16,902 nucleotides of DNA, taken from the NCBI GenBank assembly GCA_963652335.1, contig CAVJSS010000016.1:1-16902 (forward strand), read 5' to 3'. Made by a program: the position numbers and the translations under genes. The notes under the pieces were generated by a model. It did not search any database. It saw only the letters and a program-made list of their open reading frames with translations, and was not told the origin of the DNA. Positions 1 through 6,646 of the stretch are shown piece by piece. Source of the DNA: UBA4951 sp963652335. GTDB lineage: Bacteria; Bacillota_I; Bacilli_A; RFN20; CAG-826. Every line of letters begins with the position of its first letter. The stretch's first letter is position 1.

Positions 1-3
1 AAT

Positions 4-47
4 ACCCTTATAAAAGTTAGATGTTATCTCGCTTTATAAGGGTTTTT
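4..47 (+). terminator. Intrinsic terminator of a gene left of the window
   Basis: An 11-bp perfect stem pairs 4-14 (ACCCTTATAAA) with 33-43 (TTTATAAGGGT), and a run of T follows at 43-47. The loop is 18 nt, long for a terminator. No gene in the window ends before it, so it most likely serves a plus-strand gene outside the left edge. Confidence 0.7.
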
Positions 48-171
48 ATTCTTTTACAAGTCGGAAAGACAGGATTTTATGCTTCGTTGGTCCTAGTTTT
101 AATTAGCCAGAGTTATAAAGATTGCCGGGCTCTTTGTTTTGCTGGCATGCATGTTATTTTTAAAACGCTCA

Positions 172-210
172 TTTCTAGATGTTTCTAGATAATTTTTAGA
201 TGTTCTAGAT
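172..210. repeat. Irregular short repeats of TTCTAGAT
   Basis: The 8-mer TTCTAGAT occurs at about 173-180, 183-190 and 203-210, with a diverged copy (TTTTTAGAT) between the second and third. The core CTAGA is near-palindromic. The cluster lies in the gene-poor leader of the window and I can assign no function; it could be slippage-derived low complexity or a set of protein-binding sites. Confidence 0.5.
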
Positions 211-262
211 ACAAATGCTGTCATAGAGCCATCTTGTGTATTTTGGAAAAAGATGGTTTTAA

Positions 263-584
263 GAAATTGGAAGTGGCCAAAATCATTTGAGCCCGGCTAT
301 TCACGTTTCCAAACCGGCCTTTCCAGTCTTTGAAGGCATCGTTTTTAAGTTGGCGGTGAAAATTGGTCAGCAAAAAGCACAAATATGGGCCAATGCATGC
401 TATAAATATGGGTCAGCTATATTGAAAAATACCGGTCAATAATCTTATTAAAGTATGCGATGATATCGTTAAAAACGGTTGGAAGGCCCCTCTCATCAAA
501 TGCGTTATTTATGGTGTTGGGAATAAAGCATATAAAAATGAAAACGGAGTATACATTCTGCCTATTATGGCTTTAAAAGATTGA
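263..584 (+). pseudogene. Possible frameshifted remnant of a small protein
   Basis: Two open segments overlap in different plus-strand frames. The first runs from 263 to a TAA at 440-442 and includes the peptide stretch KIGQQKAQIWANACYKYG. The second is open from 426 to a TGA at 582-584 and includes NLIKVCDDIVKNGWKAPL. A one-base shift near 430-440 would join them into one protein of roughly 105 residues. Neither has a convincing start codon or ribosome site. I do not recognise the family. Chance open frames cannot be excluded; the balanced amino-acid composition is the only argument for past coding. Confidence 0.3.
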
Positions 585-692
585 TGATATGCGCCTAGAA
601 ATCGCTTTGAGGCGTTATCTGAGGCTTGAAACTCTCTCTCCTAGTCTAGAATGAATTGACTGAATTTTAAAACCATTTTTGAAGGAGAGATT

Positions 693-1139
693 ATGAACAA
701 AAGAAGATGGATGTCTGTTTTGTCATTTCCGTTGCTTTTTGGTTGCGTCGGTCTTGCGTCATGCACATATCCAGGAGATGTCGTTCAGACCGAAGACAAA
801 AACATTACTGAAATAGTTTATACTGGTCCTGATCATTTTTATGCCGGAGAATTTGACACTTCCAATATTATGATCGTAGTAACTTATAGCGATGGATCGA
901 AAAAGACCGTTACTGTAACAACCTCGATGGTCCCAGAGAGTGAACATTATTGTTTGAATAGGCCTGGAACATATCAAATTACAATATTGTTTAGAGGCAA
1001 ATCGTTCGGTTTTTCGAAGCGTCGTTTCAAAGGCGAAAGTTCTGATAAATCGACAAAAATAGAACAATGCGCTTTTTGTGGCATACAAGCCTCAGCATCC
1101 GGGACTGCTATTATTTTTGACTACATAGGTCTAGAATAA
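693..1139 (+). CDS. Small lipoprotein with a Big_3-like Ig domain
   Basis: This 148-aa protein starts with Lys/Arg residues, a hydrophobic stretch, and a lipobox ending in Cys (LASC, Cys at residue 24), so it should be exported and lipid-anchored. Residues about 37-108 carry the pattern of the bacterial Ig-like group 3 domain: a YAGE turn, then VTYSDGSKKTVTV, then a PGTYQITI strand. The domain's last strand appears cut short, and the final 40 residues are Arg/Lys/Ser-rich, contain a CAFC pair and resemble nothing I know, so a frameshifted or shortened C-terminus is possible. AAGGAG about 6-12 nt upstream supports the ATG. It lies 21 bp before a glycosyltransferase gene and may be cotranscribed with it. 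A surface adhesive or structural role is inferred from the fold only. Confidence 0.7.
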   Translation: MNKRRWMSVLSFPLLFGCVGLASCTYPGDVVQTEDKNITEIVYTGPDHFYAGEFDTSNIMIVVTYSDGSKKTVTVTTSMVPESEHYCLNRPGTYQITILFRGKSFGFSKRRFKGESSDKSTKIEQCAFCGIQASASGTAIIFDYIGLE

Positions 1140-1160
1140 ATCCCGGAAAAGGAGGCTGTT

Positions 1161-2351
1161 ATGGTCATAACTTTTGTGTGCGATGTGCTTGGCAAAGAAA
1201 ACAACGGAACCACTATTGCCACCATGAACGTCATTAGGTCTATGCAACAAAAAGGACATACAGTCCGCATAGTCTGCCCGGATGAAGATAAAAGAGGCAT
1301 GCTTGGATATTACATCCTTCCTCATATCAATTTCGGCCCATTTAATGCCTATGTATCGAATAATGGAGTGACATTGGCCAAAGCCGATGAAGAGATTTTA
1401 AGATCCGCGATAGAAGGATCTGATCTGGTTCATTTCAATCTTTGTGGCGAAGCTTCTGCCATGGCGGTGGGCATCGCTCATGAGATGGGAATTCCATGCA
1501 CCGCATCCCTTCATTCCCAAGCGGAGAATTTCACTTCCCACGTTGGGCTGGAGAATTTGGAATTAGCCAACAAAGTCGTATACAAAGAATTATACAGAAG
1601 GCTGTTTTCCAAAGTCGACGCGATCCATTATCCAACCCAATTCTTGCGTGATGATTTCGAAAAACGCGTCGGAGTTAGGACAAATGGATATGTTATTTCC
1701 AACGGAGTCCGAAGCGACTTCCATAAGATCAAGGTTGAAAAGCCAGAAAAATACAAAGATAAGATAGTCATCCTTTATTCAGCTAGACTGGGACCCGAAA
1801 AGGATCATACGACATTGATAAAAGGGATTCAAAAATCCAAATATTCAGATAAGATCCAACTAATTTTATGCGGCACTGGCCCATTAGAGAAAAAGATCAG
1901 GAAGATGTGCGAGAAACTTGCTAATCCAGTCGACATCGGATTCCATTCTCACGAAGATATGATAAAGATAATCAACTATTCCGATCTTTATGTCCATAGC
2001 TCGGTCATCGATTTAGAAGCCATCTCGGCTTTGGAAGCGATTGCCTGCGGTTTGACGCCCATCCTAAGCGATTCCAAGCAGGCTGCAATAAGGTATTTTG
2101 CTTTAGATCCGATGAATTTATTCAAACATAAGAACCCCAAGGATTTGGCTAAGAAAATCGATTATTGGATCGAACATCCAAAAGAAAAGAAAGCCAACTC
2201 TAAGAAATATCTGGGATATTCAAAGAGATTCGATTTCGATTTAGCGATGGATGCGATGGAGGAGATGTTCGTCGATACGGCCAACTATTTTCATTACGAC
2301 AACACCGAGAACTTCATGGAAACTGTTTATAACGAAAAGAAAGAAGACTAA
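1161..2351 (+). CDS. GT4-family glycosyltransferase, probable diacylglycerol glucosyltransferase type
   Basis: At 396 aa this matches a two-Rossmann GT-B enzyme of family GT4. The N-terminal acceptor domain begins with a beta strand and a Gly-rich loop (residues 1-30). The donor domain starts near residue 200 and contains SARLGPEKDH (207-216), CGTGPLEKK (237-245) and the donor-binding region DLEAISALEAIACG (284-297). There the usual first Glu of the E-x7-E motif is Asp284 and the second is Glu292. The Glu/Asp arrangement and the HFNLCGEASA region resemble enzymes that transfer glucose to diacylglycerol at the cytoplasmic membrane face, but the acceptor is inferred and could be another lipid or glycan. 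GGAGG eight bases before the ATG fixes the start. A strong terminator follows directly. Confidence 0.85.
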   Translation: MVITFVCDVLGKENNGTTIATMNVIRSMQQKGHTVRIVCPDEDKRGMLGYYILPHINFGPFNAYVSNNGVTLAKADEEILRSAIEGSDLVHFNLCGEASAMAVGIAHEMGIPCTASLHSQAENFTSHVGLENLELANKVVYKELYRRLFSKVDAIHYPTQFLRDDFEKRVGVRTNGYVISNGVRSDFHKIKVEKPEKYKDKIVILYSARLGPEKDHTTLIKGIQKSKYSDKIQLILCGTGPLEKKIRKMCEKLANPVDIGFHSHEDMIKIINYSDLYVHSSVIDLEAISALEAIACGLTPILSDSKQAAIRYFALDPMNLFKHKNPKDLAKKIDYWIEHPKEKKANSKKYLGYSKRFDFDLAMDAMEEMFVDTANYFHYDNTENFMETVYNEKKED

Positions 2352-2384
2352 AAAACCGCTTGGCATTATCGTCCAAGCGGTTTT
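2352..2384. terminator. Bidirectional terminator between convergent genes
   Basis: A 12-bp perfect stem pairs 2352-2363 (AAAACCGCTTGG) with 2373-2384 (CCAAGCGGTTTT) around a 9-nt loop. A-runs on one side and T-runs on the other give a U-tail in both directions, so it can serve the glycosyltransferase gene (plus) and the membrane protein that ends at 2395 (minus). Confidence 0.9.
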
Positions 2385-2394
2385 CATAGTCCAT

Positions 2395-3201
2395 TTAGTT
2401 CTTCGATAATGATTTGGAACCTTTTAGATCGGCAACCAAGATCAAGATTCTCCAAATGATTTCAAGTAAGGCAAGGATCAAATTATTGATATATTCGATG
2501 TTATAAAGACGGAAGAGCTTTTTCATCATTTGAATCTCTTCTTCAGTGGCCAAACCTTCTTTTCTGACAATGTCATAGGCTCTTTCTTGGGCTTTCTTTT
2601 CTGTTTTGAGTTCAAAAATCTGAAGGGCGAAGCTAACGATATAAAGAAGGAAGCCGACTCCAGTGAAGATTATCGTGCACAATCCCGAAGAATTGGTGAA
2701 GACGAAGATATCCAACAACAATCCGATGATGATCAATGGGACGAAGGCCAAAGGCCCGAAAAAGGCGATAGGCGTCAAGATTATGCGAGTACGCATGGAT
2801 GGATCTTTCTCTTTATCCATGATGGCCAATGATGATTTTTGGGTGGCCATTGCCATTGAGGAAACGGAATCCTTTTGCCAAGTCAAACGGCGGAGGCGGA
2901 CTTTATGGAAATAATGAGAATAAGAATTTCCGAACAACAATGATCCGGTTTTGGTGACGGCGATGTTATTTAGCCCATTGTCATCAAGGATTTTCCTAGC
3001 TATCTGTTCGCCGGTTCTTCCGGTTGAGTTGGCTTGCTTGTTATAACCTACGTATTTGATGGCTAAATAAATCGATACGCCGATCGCCCAAATCGAAACG
3101 GCGATGATTAGGATAGCGACTATCAAAATCGCAATATGAAGTGGGTTGCAAGGATCGAATATCTTATCGATCCCGGCAGCTTCTGATTCGGTTAAAAACA
3201 T
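2395..3201 (-). CDS. YugP-like membrane protein lacking the HExxH zinc site
   Basis: The 268-aa protein has the layout of the neutral zinc metallopeptidase family (YugP, PF04298): an N-terminal membrane helix (21-50), the segment RTGEQIARKILDDNGL (62-77), a middle region, then three more membrane segments (about 140-165, 172-197 and 238-258). In the family an invariant AAHEVGHA follows about 40-45 residues after this segment. Here the same place reads MATQKSSLAIM, so His-Glu-x-x-His is replaced by Gln121-Lys122-Ser-Ser-Leu125. The Glu of the later LPVEFNAS motif may survive as Glu197. The usual TDHYDP motif is also lost. This is therefore probably a pseudoprotease, perhaps with a structural or regulatory role in the membrane. 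AAGGAG 8-9 bases upstream supports the ATG. The assignment rests on pattern recognition from memory, not a profile search. Confidence 0.75.
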   Translation of the reverse strand: MFLTESEAAGIDKIFDPCNPLHIAILIVAILIIAVSIWAIGVSIYLAIKYVGYNKQANSTGRTGEQIARKILDDNGLNNIAVTKTGSLLFGNSYSHYFHKVRLRRLTWQKDSVSSMAMATQKSSLAIMDKEKDPSMRTRIILTPIAFFGPLAFVPLIIIGLLLDIFVFTNSSGLCTIIFTGVGFLLYIVSFALQIFELKTEKKAQERAYDIVRKEGLATEEEIQMMKKLFRLYNIEYINNLILALLEIIWRILILVADLKGSKSLSKN

Positions 3202-3258
3202 ACTATAGGCTCCTTTTTGAAAAAGTTTACACTTTGCGAGCCGTTATATCCACATAGT

Positions 3259-3266
3259 GATATAAT
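3259..3266 (+). promoter_or_regulatory. Extended -10 promoter of the 3300 lipoprotein gene
   Basis: A perfect TATAAT at 3261-3266 is preceded by TGA, giving the TGnTATAAT extended -10 element (TG at 3258-3259). No good -35 lies 16-18 bp upstream, which extended -10 promoters tolerate. The predicted start near 3273 gives a leader of about 27 nt containing the AAAGGAG at 3286-3292. The same 98-bp interval must also hold the promoter of the divergent membrane protein gene, which I could not place. Confidence 0.6.
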
Positions 3267-3299
3267 CTAGCCGGACAAAATTTCGAAAGGAGAATTCTT

Positions 3300-4124
3300 A
3301 TGAAGAACAAGAAATTATATGTCTTGGCTTTAGTCCCTATGCTTCTTTTGACTTCTTGCGATAAAGAAATCACCAAAGAAGAAGCAGCCGCAAAAGCCGC
3401 CAACATTCAAACAGCCCAAAAAACCACGACCTTCAACAGCCTCAAAACCACTGTGGAATATTCAGCTAAGACCGTAAGCGGATCCACTAGCATGAAATAC
3501 ATCTTGGCTTTCGACAAAGAAAACAAATTCATCTCTTTCAAGATTTCCGGAAGCTATGCCTATGGCGAAAACAAAAGCGAATCATCAGCCAAATATTATG
3601 TATTCGTAAGTGAAACTGAAGGTTTGGTTGCCGCTAAAAACGTCGATGGCAAAAAGACCTATACTGCCATCAACTATACATTTGACGACAAGTTTGATGA
3701 TATCATCGACAAATTCGATGATATGACTCCGGATTCACCATTGGATGCGGATGATATCCTAAGCGATGTCAAAAACGGAAAAGACATTTCCAAATCCATG
3801 AATGCCGCTTTCTCTGGATTTGGGACTGCCGTCACCCTTTCTGCCGATTATGCAGTTACCTATTTCTCCAATTCCTCTTCTTCCTTCGGCGTTGCCGTTT
3901 CGGTCAACTCAAAAGCCGAAACCAAAAACGTCTATACCGCCAGCGGCGAATCAAGGGTCGAATGGAACGACAACCTTTTATCCAAAGTCTCTTGCAAAGC
4001 CAAGTTGACCATCAATAAGAACGAATATAGCTTAAAGGTTTCCCAATCGAACAAATACAACACCAAGGTCACCGAGAACGTCAATCTCGACAACTACACA
4101 AAAGCAATAACCTTCGCTGATTGA
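3300..4124 (+). CDS. Lipoprotein of unknown function
   Basis: The 274-aa product has a clear lipoprotein signal peptide: MKNKK, a hydrophobic core, and LLTSC with the lipidated Cys at residue 20. The mature part begins with an Ala/Lys/Glu-rich helix (21-45) and continues as alternating short strands rich in Ser, Thr, Lys and Tyr, suggesting a beta-rich surface domain. A short acidic repeat, KFDDIIDKFDDM, lies near residues 130-142. I recognise no family. It is monocistronic, with its own extended -10 promoter, an AAAGGAG ribosome site and a terminator directly after the stop. A substrate-binding or envelope role is possible, but nothing in the sequence decides it. Confidence 0.8.
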   Translation: MKNKKLYVLALVPMLLLTSCDKEITKEEAAAKAANIQTAQKTTTFNSLKTTVEYSAKTVSGSTSMKYILAFDKENKFISFKISGSYAYGENKSESSAKYYVFVSETEGLVAAKNVDGKKTYTAINYTFDDKFDDIIDKFDDMTPDSPLDADDILSDVKNGKDISKSMNAAFSGFGTAVTLSADYAVTYFSNSSSSFGVAVSVNSKAETKNVYTASGESRVEWNDNLLSKVSCKAKLTINKNEYSLKVSQSNKYNTKVTENVNLDNYTKAITFAD

Positions 4125-4127
4125 AAC

Positions 4128-4160
4128 AAAAGGCCAAGTTCACCGCTCGGCCTTTTTTTT
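4128..4160. terminator. Terminator downstream of the lipoprotein gene
   Basis: AAAAGGCC at 4128-4135 pairs with GGCC-TTTT at 4149-4156. An inner A-C mismatch is followed by two more pairs, and eight T residues complete the tail. The T-run touches the stop codon of the convergent MscS gene at 4159. The A-run on the left would give a shorter U-tail for that minus-strand gene, so the element may act both ways. Confidence 0.8.
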
Positions 4161-5100
4161 ATTCGTGTTGGTTTCTCCCCTTTCCGCGGTTGGAAATTAC
4201 GACCTGATTGAACGGGATGTTGATCTTGTTCTCATTGAAGATCAAATACAGTTCGCGGATCATATCGCGTTGGACTTGATAGATGTCTTCCTCTTTGCAT
4301 TTGGCGACGATCAAGAGATTGACGCTTGAGGCGCCTAATTCGCTAACGCCCTTATAGAAAGGTCCGTCGGTTATTCCCTTGACGTTCTCTTTGATTCGAG
4401 GGAAATTGTCATTCAAGACTTTTTCCACTCTTTCCAAGGATTCGCTATAATCGATCGAAACGGTGACCTTGGCCACGGATAGCTGATTCGTTTGGTTGAT
4501 TACGTTTTTGACGTCGCTATTGTTGATGGTTTTGATATTGCCTCCGGCATCGATCAGACGAGTTACGCGGATTCCGATGTCTTGAACGGTGCCACGCCAC
4601 CCATCTATGGTGACAATGTCTCCGACTTCGTATCCGCCTTCAAAGACCAAAAAGAAGCCAGCCAATATATCGGCGATCAACGATTGAGCCCCAAGTCCTA
4701 TGACCAAGGTTAGGATTCCGGCGCTGGCAAGAAGGGTCTTGGTGTCCACTCCAAGCAAGGAAAGGATGAGCAAAATGATGATGAAGATGACTATCCATTT
4801 CAAAATCGAAGTGAGCATTGACATGATGGTCAGCATCTTGGCGTTGCGTTTGAATCCCAAGGCGCTGAATAAGGTTATGGCCCTTAAAACAAAGGCGGCA
4901 AGAACTACGATCTCACAGCTTGATATTATCTGATTCAAACGAGTGACTATGCCATCGATGAACGAATTCCCGGTTTCTTCCAAAGACGAAATCCAAGCGG
5001 ATACGTCCTTTTCATACACTATTCCCAATATCGCCAATACCGCAAATATCAGCAAAAACAAATCGCCTATCCTTAATTTTCCCTTCAACTTGAATTTCAT
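4159..5100 (-). CDS. mscS: MscS-family small-conductance mechanosensitive channel
   Basis: This 313-aa protein opens under membrane tension to release solutes during hypo-osmotic shock. Three membrane helices lie at about 11-29, 61-80 and 100-118. The pore-lining helix (121-154) contains the Ala/Gly-packed GLGAQSLIADILAGF typical of MscS, followed by the beta-domain signature EVGDIVTIDGWRGTVQDIGIR (split 157-166 and 167-178). The Gly/Ala spacing of the pore helix and the length (E. coli MscS is 286 aa) fit the family well. A GGAGGG ribosome site sits 5-6 bases before the ATG. The gene starts 12 bp after an acidic single-pass membrane protein and is probably cotranscribed with it. Confidence 0.92.
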   Translation of the reverse strand: MKFKLKGKLRIGDLFLLIFAVLAILGIVYEKDVSAWISSLEETGNSFIDGIVTRLNQIISSCEIVVLAAFVLRAITLFSALGFKRNAKMLTIMSMLTSILKWIVIFIIILLILSLLGVDTKTLLASAGILTLVIGLGAQSLIADILAGFFLVFEGGYEVGDIVTIDGWRGTVQDIGIRVTRLIDAGGNIKTINNSDVKNVINQTNQLSVAKVTVSIDYSESLERVEKVLNDNFPRIKENVKGITDGPFYKGVSELGASSVNLLIVAKCKEEDIYQVQRDMIRELYLIFNENKINIPFNQVVISNRGKGRNQHE

Positions 5101-5112
5101 ATCATCCCTCCA

Positions 5113-5508
5113 TTATTTGTTCAACGTGACCGAAACATGTTCTTGGCAGTCTATGATGGCGATTATCTTATTCGCTGCTGAATTGTTTTCAAAGAATGAC
5201 AAAGATGCCACTTTGACGGAGCCAGATCTTAATGATTCTTCTTTTTGGGAAGATTCGCTTTCCGATGATGCATCATCATCGCCATTGAATGAACAACTTA
5301 AAGTCACGCCAGCAGTTCCCGCTACCAAGAAAGTGGCCAAAAAAGTCTTTGTGACGTCCATCAAAGACGTTTTGGATATCGTTTCGGTCGATGACGAACT
5401 TTCCATCGATTCAAAAGAGTCCGGATTGAATTCGTTTATGCTGCCATTGAATTCCTCTATGGAAGGAGCGGAGCTTGTTTCGTTTTCGCTGAATTCGTTT
5501 TGAACCAT
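5113..5508 (-). CDS. Acidic, Ser-rich single-pass membrane protein upstream of mscS
   Basis: The 131-aa product has an acidic, Ser/Glu/Asn-rich N-terminus (1-48), one hydrophobic segment (about 52-72, containing FLATFLVAGTAGVTLSC), a second acidic Ser-rich linker (74-94) and a short beta-like C-terminus. The hydrophobic segment sits too far in for a cleavable signal peptide, so a single-pass anchor is more likely. I recognise no family. It ends 12 bp before mscS, which argues that it is real and cotranscribed. Against this, the ATG has no clear ribosome site and the composition is low in complexity. An opposite-strand reading here also overlaps the start of mscS and was rejected for that reason. 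Confidence 0.55.
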   Translation of the reverse strand: MVQNEFSENETSSAPSIEEFNGSINEFNPDSFESMESSSSTETISKTSLMDVTKTFLATFLVAGTAGVTLSCSFNGDDDASSESESSQKEESLRSGSVKVASLSFFENNSAANKIIAIIDCQEHVSVTLNK

Positions 5509-5524
5509 ATTTTCTACCGCTAAT

Positions 5525-5545
5525 AGGATAACACTCTAGGGAGTG
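5525..5545 (-). promoter_or_regulatory. Short dyad and possible -10 upstream of the mscS pair
   Basis: CACTC (5532-5536) and GAGTG (5541-5545) form a small inverted repeat around TAGG. On the minus strand a TATCCT at 5525-5530 lies 16 bases before the ATG of the acidic protein gene and could be its -10 element, placing the dyad just upstream as a possible operator. I see no convincing -35. This is a weak, inferred call. Confidence 0.25.
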
Positions 5546-5590
5546 AAAATGGGCTGTTTCTTAAATATTTAGTTTCCTTTTCTTTTCGGA

Positions 5591-5627
5591 TTGTCGTTTG
5601 TCAGCCTTGTTAATGTATACTTATTCC
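5591..5627 (+). promoter_or_regulatory. Promoter predicting a leaderless PI-PLC mRNA
   Basis: TATACT at 5616-5621 is followed by exactly six bases and then the ATG at 5628, so the expected transcription start (seven bases after the -10) is the A of the start codon. TTGTCG at 5591-5596 is a possible -35 with a 19-bp spacer. No Shine-Dalgarno sequence precedes the ATG, in agreement with a leaderless transcript. Confidence 0.5.
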
Positions 5628-6614
5628 ATGAAGAAAAGATTTATACCCCTTGTGGCGCTCGGCTCTTTGCTTGGAGCGGTTGTCGTTTTCTTTGGATTGG
5701 ATTGGGCCATCAACACCTGTCATCTGCCAAACGAAGAAACATATACTAACGTAAACTGGATGGATGATATAAAAGATGATAGCAAGTTATCGGAAATCAT
5801 AATGCCAGGAGCTCATGATGCGGCGACTGATGGGATGATGTTTTTAGGAGAAACCCAGCACAAAGACATAAATAATCTATTGAAAGGCGGAACCAGGTAT
5901 TTGGACATCCGCGTAAGAAAGACGAAGAAGAATGAATATGTCGTTTACCACGATATATTCGACGGAAGGCCATTCGATGAGGTCTGGAAGGAAATAAAGG
6001 ATTTCATAACAGCTAACGCATCGGAAACTTTGATTTTGGATTTCCAGCATTTCGATAATGGGGCGGAAGAATACGTTTGCTCGATTTTGGATCAAGATAG
6101 CTCTTTCCTTATAAAAAACGAAACGGGCGATTCTGATTTGGAATTCGTCGATTCGATTACCTTGGGCCAATCAAGGGGAAAGATGCTTGCTTTGTTTGGA
6201 GAAGGCAAAGAAACCCAATGCCAAAGGAATTACATCTTCGGCCGCAACAACGACTCTTGTTCGAAACTTGGGATGGCATTGGATAGCTATTACGATGACG
6301 ATTACAAAAAGTCATCCGCGAATCTCATAAAGAACATTATCCCGGAAAACTATAACCGAATCGAAAGCAAAATCAAAAACGAAGGCAACAAAGGCTTGTT
6401 CGTCCTTCAATGCCAATTGACGGACGGCAAAAAGATATTCGGCCCTTATAGCAGGGAAATGACCCATGATAGCAACATGTCGAAATACATTCAAAATATC
6501 AAAGACGATGCCCGCAGATTGAATCTGACGAACATCATAATGAGAGACTTCCTAACCAACGAAAAAATCAGCGAGATAGTCAAACTGAACCAATACAAAA
6601 AACTTACGAAATAA
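5628..6614 (+). CDS. Membrane-anchored PI-PLC-like phosphodiesterase (X domain)
   Basis: The chosen start gives 328 aa, beginning MKKRF and a hydrophobic segment (5-25) that is a signal anchor or signal peptide; an upstream TTG would add ten residues but has no ribosome site. The catalytic X domain shows both His of phosphatidylinositol-specific phospholipase C: His63 in MPGAHDAAT, and His108 in VVYHDIFDG, with GGTRYLDIR at 87-95 carrying the usual Arg and Asp. These enzymes cleave phosphoinositide-type or GPI-type head groups through a cyclic phosphate intermediate, without Ca2+ in bacteria. Facing outward, it could act on host or own lipids; the actual substrate is not shown. It is monocistronic and ends at a strong terminator. 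Two late Cys-containing stretches are not diagnostic. Confidence 0.85.
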   Translation: MKKRFIPLVALGSLLGAVVVFFGLDWAINTCHLPNEETYTNVNWMDDIKDDSKLSEIIMPGAHDAATDGMMFLGETQHKDINNLLKGGTRYLDIRVRKTKKNEYVVYHDIFDGRPFDEVWKEIKDFITANASETLILDFQHFDNGAEEYVCSILDQDSSFLIKNETGDSDLEFVDSITLGQSRGKMLALFGEGKETQCQRNYIFGRNNDSCSKLGMALDSYYDDDYKKSSANLIKNIIPENYNRIESKIKNEGNKGLFVLQCQLTDGKKIFGPYSREMTHDSNMSKYIQNIKDDARRLNLTNIIMRDFLTNEKISEIVKLNQYKKLTK

Positions 6615-6617
6615 AGA

Positions 6618-6643
6618 AAAACGCGTCGCATCTGACGCGTTTT
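6618..6643. terminator. Bidirectional terminator between PI-PLC and nucleotidase genes
   Basis: A 10-bp perfect stem pairs 6618-6627 (AAAACGCGTC) with 6634-6643 (GACGCGTTTT) around the 6-nt loop GCATCT. Flanking A and T runs allow termination of the plus-strand PI-PLC gene and the convergent minus-strand gene ending at 6647. Confidence 0.9.
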
Positions 6644-6646
6644 GAT

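Larger units (their letters stand above)
50..692. other. Long gene-poor stretch, probably decayed coding sequence
   Basis: No intact gene is visible in this stretch. It holds an irregular cluster of TTCTAGAT repeats at 173-212 and two overlapping open segments that read like fragments of one small protein (separate entries). The bases just before 693 carry a good ribosome site (AAGGAG near 680) for the next gene. A weak promoter-like pair, TTGAAA at 626-631 and TAGAAT at 647-652, has a 15-bp spacer, too short for me to call it. Confidence 0.6.

Noticed and set aside
172..210. TTCTAGAT cluster as a CRISPR array
   Set aside because: Repeats are only 8 bp, spacing is irregular, and there are no spacers of CRISPR length or cas genes.
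4943..5503. Plus-strand open frame of 186 codons across the mscS start and the small acidic gene
   Set aside because: It overlaps the N-terminus of the secure MscS gene on the other strand and has a composition typical of an antisense shadow.
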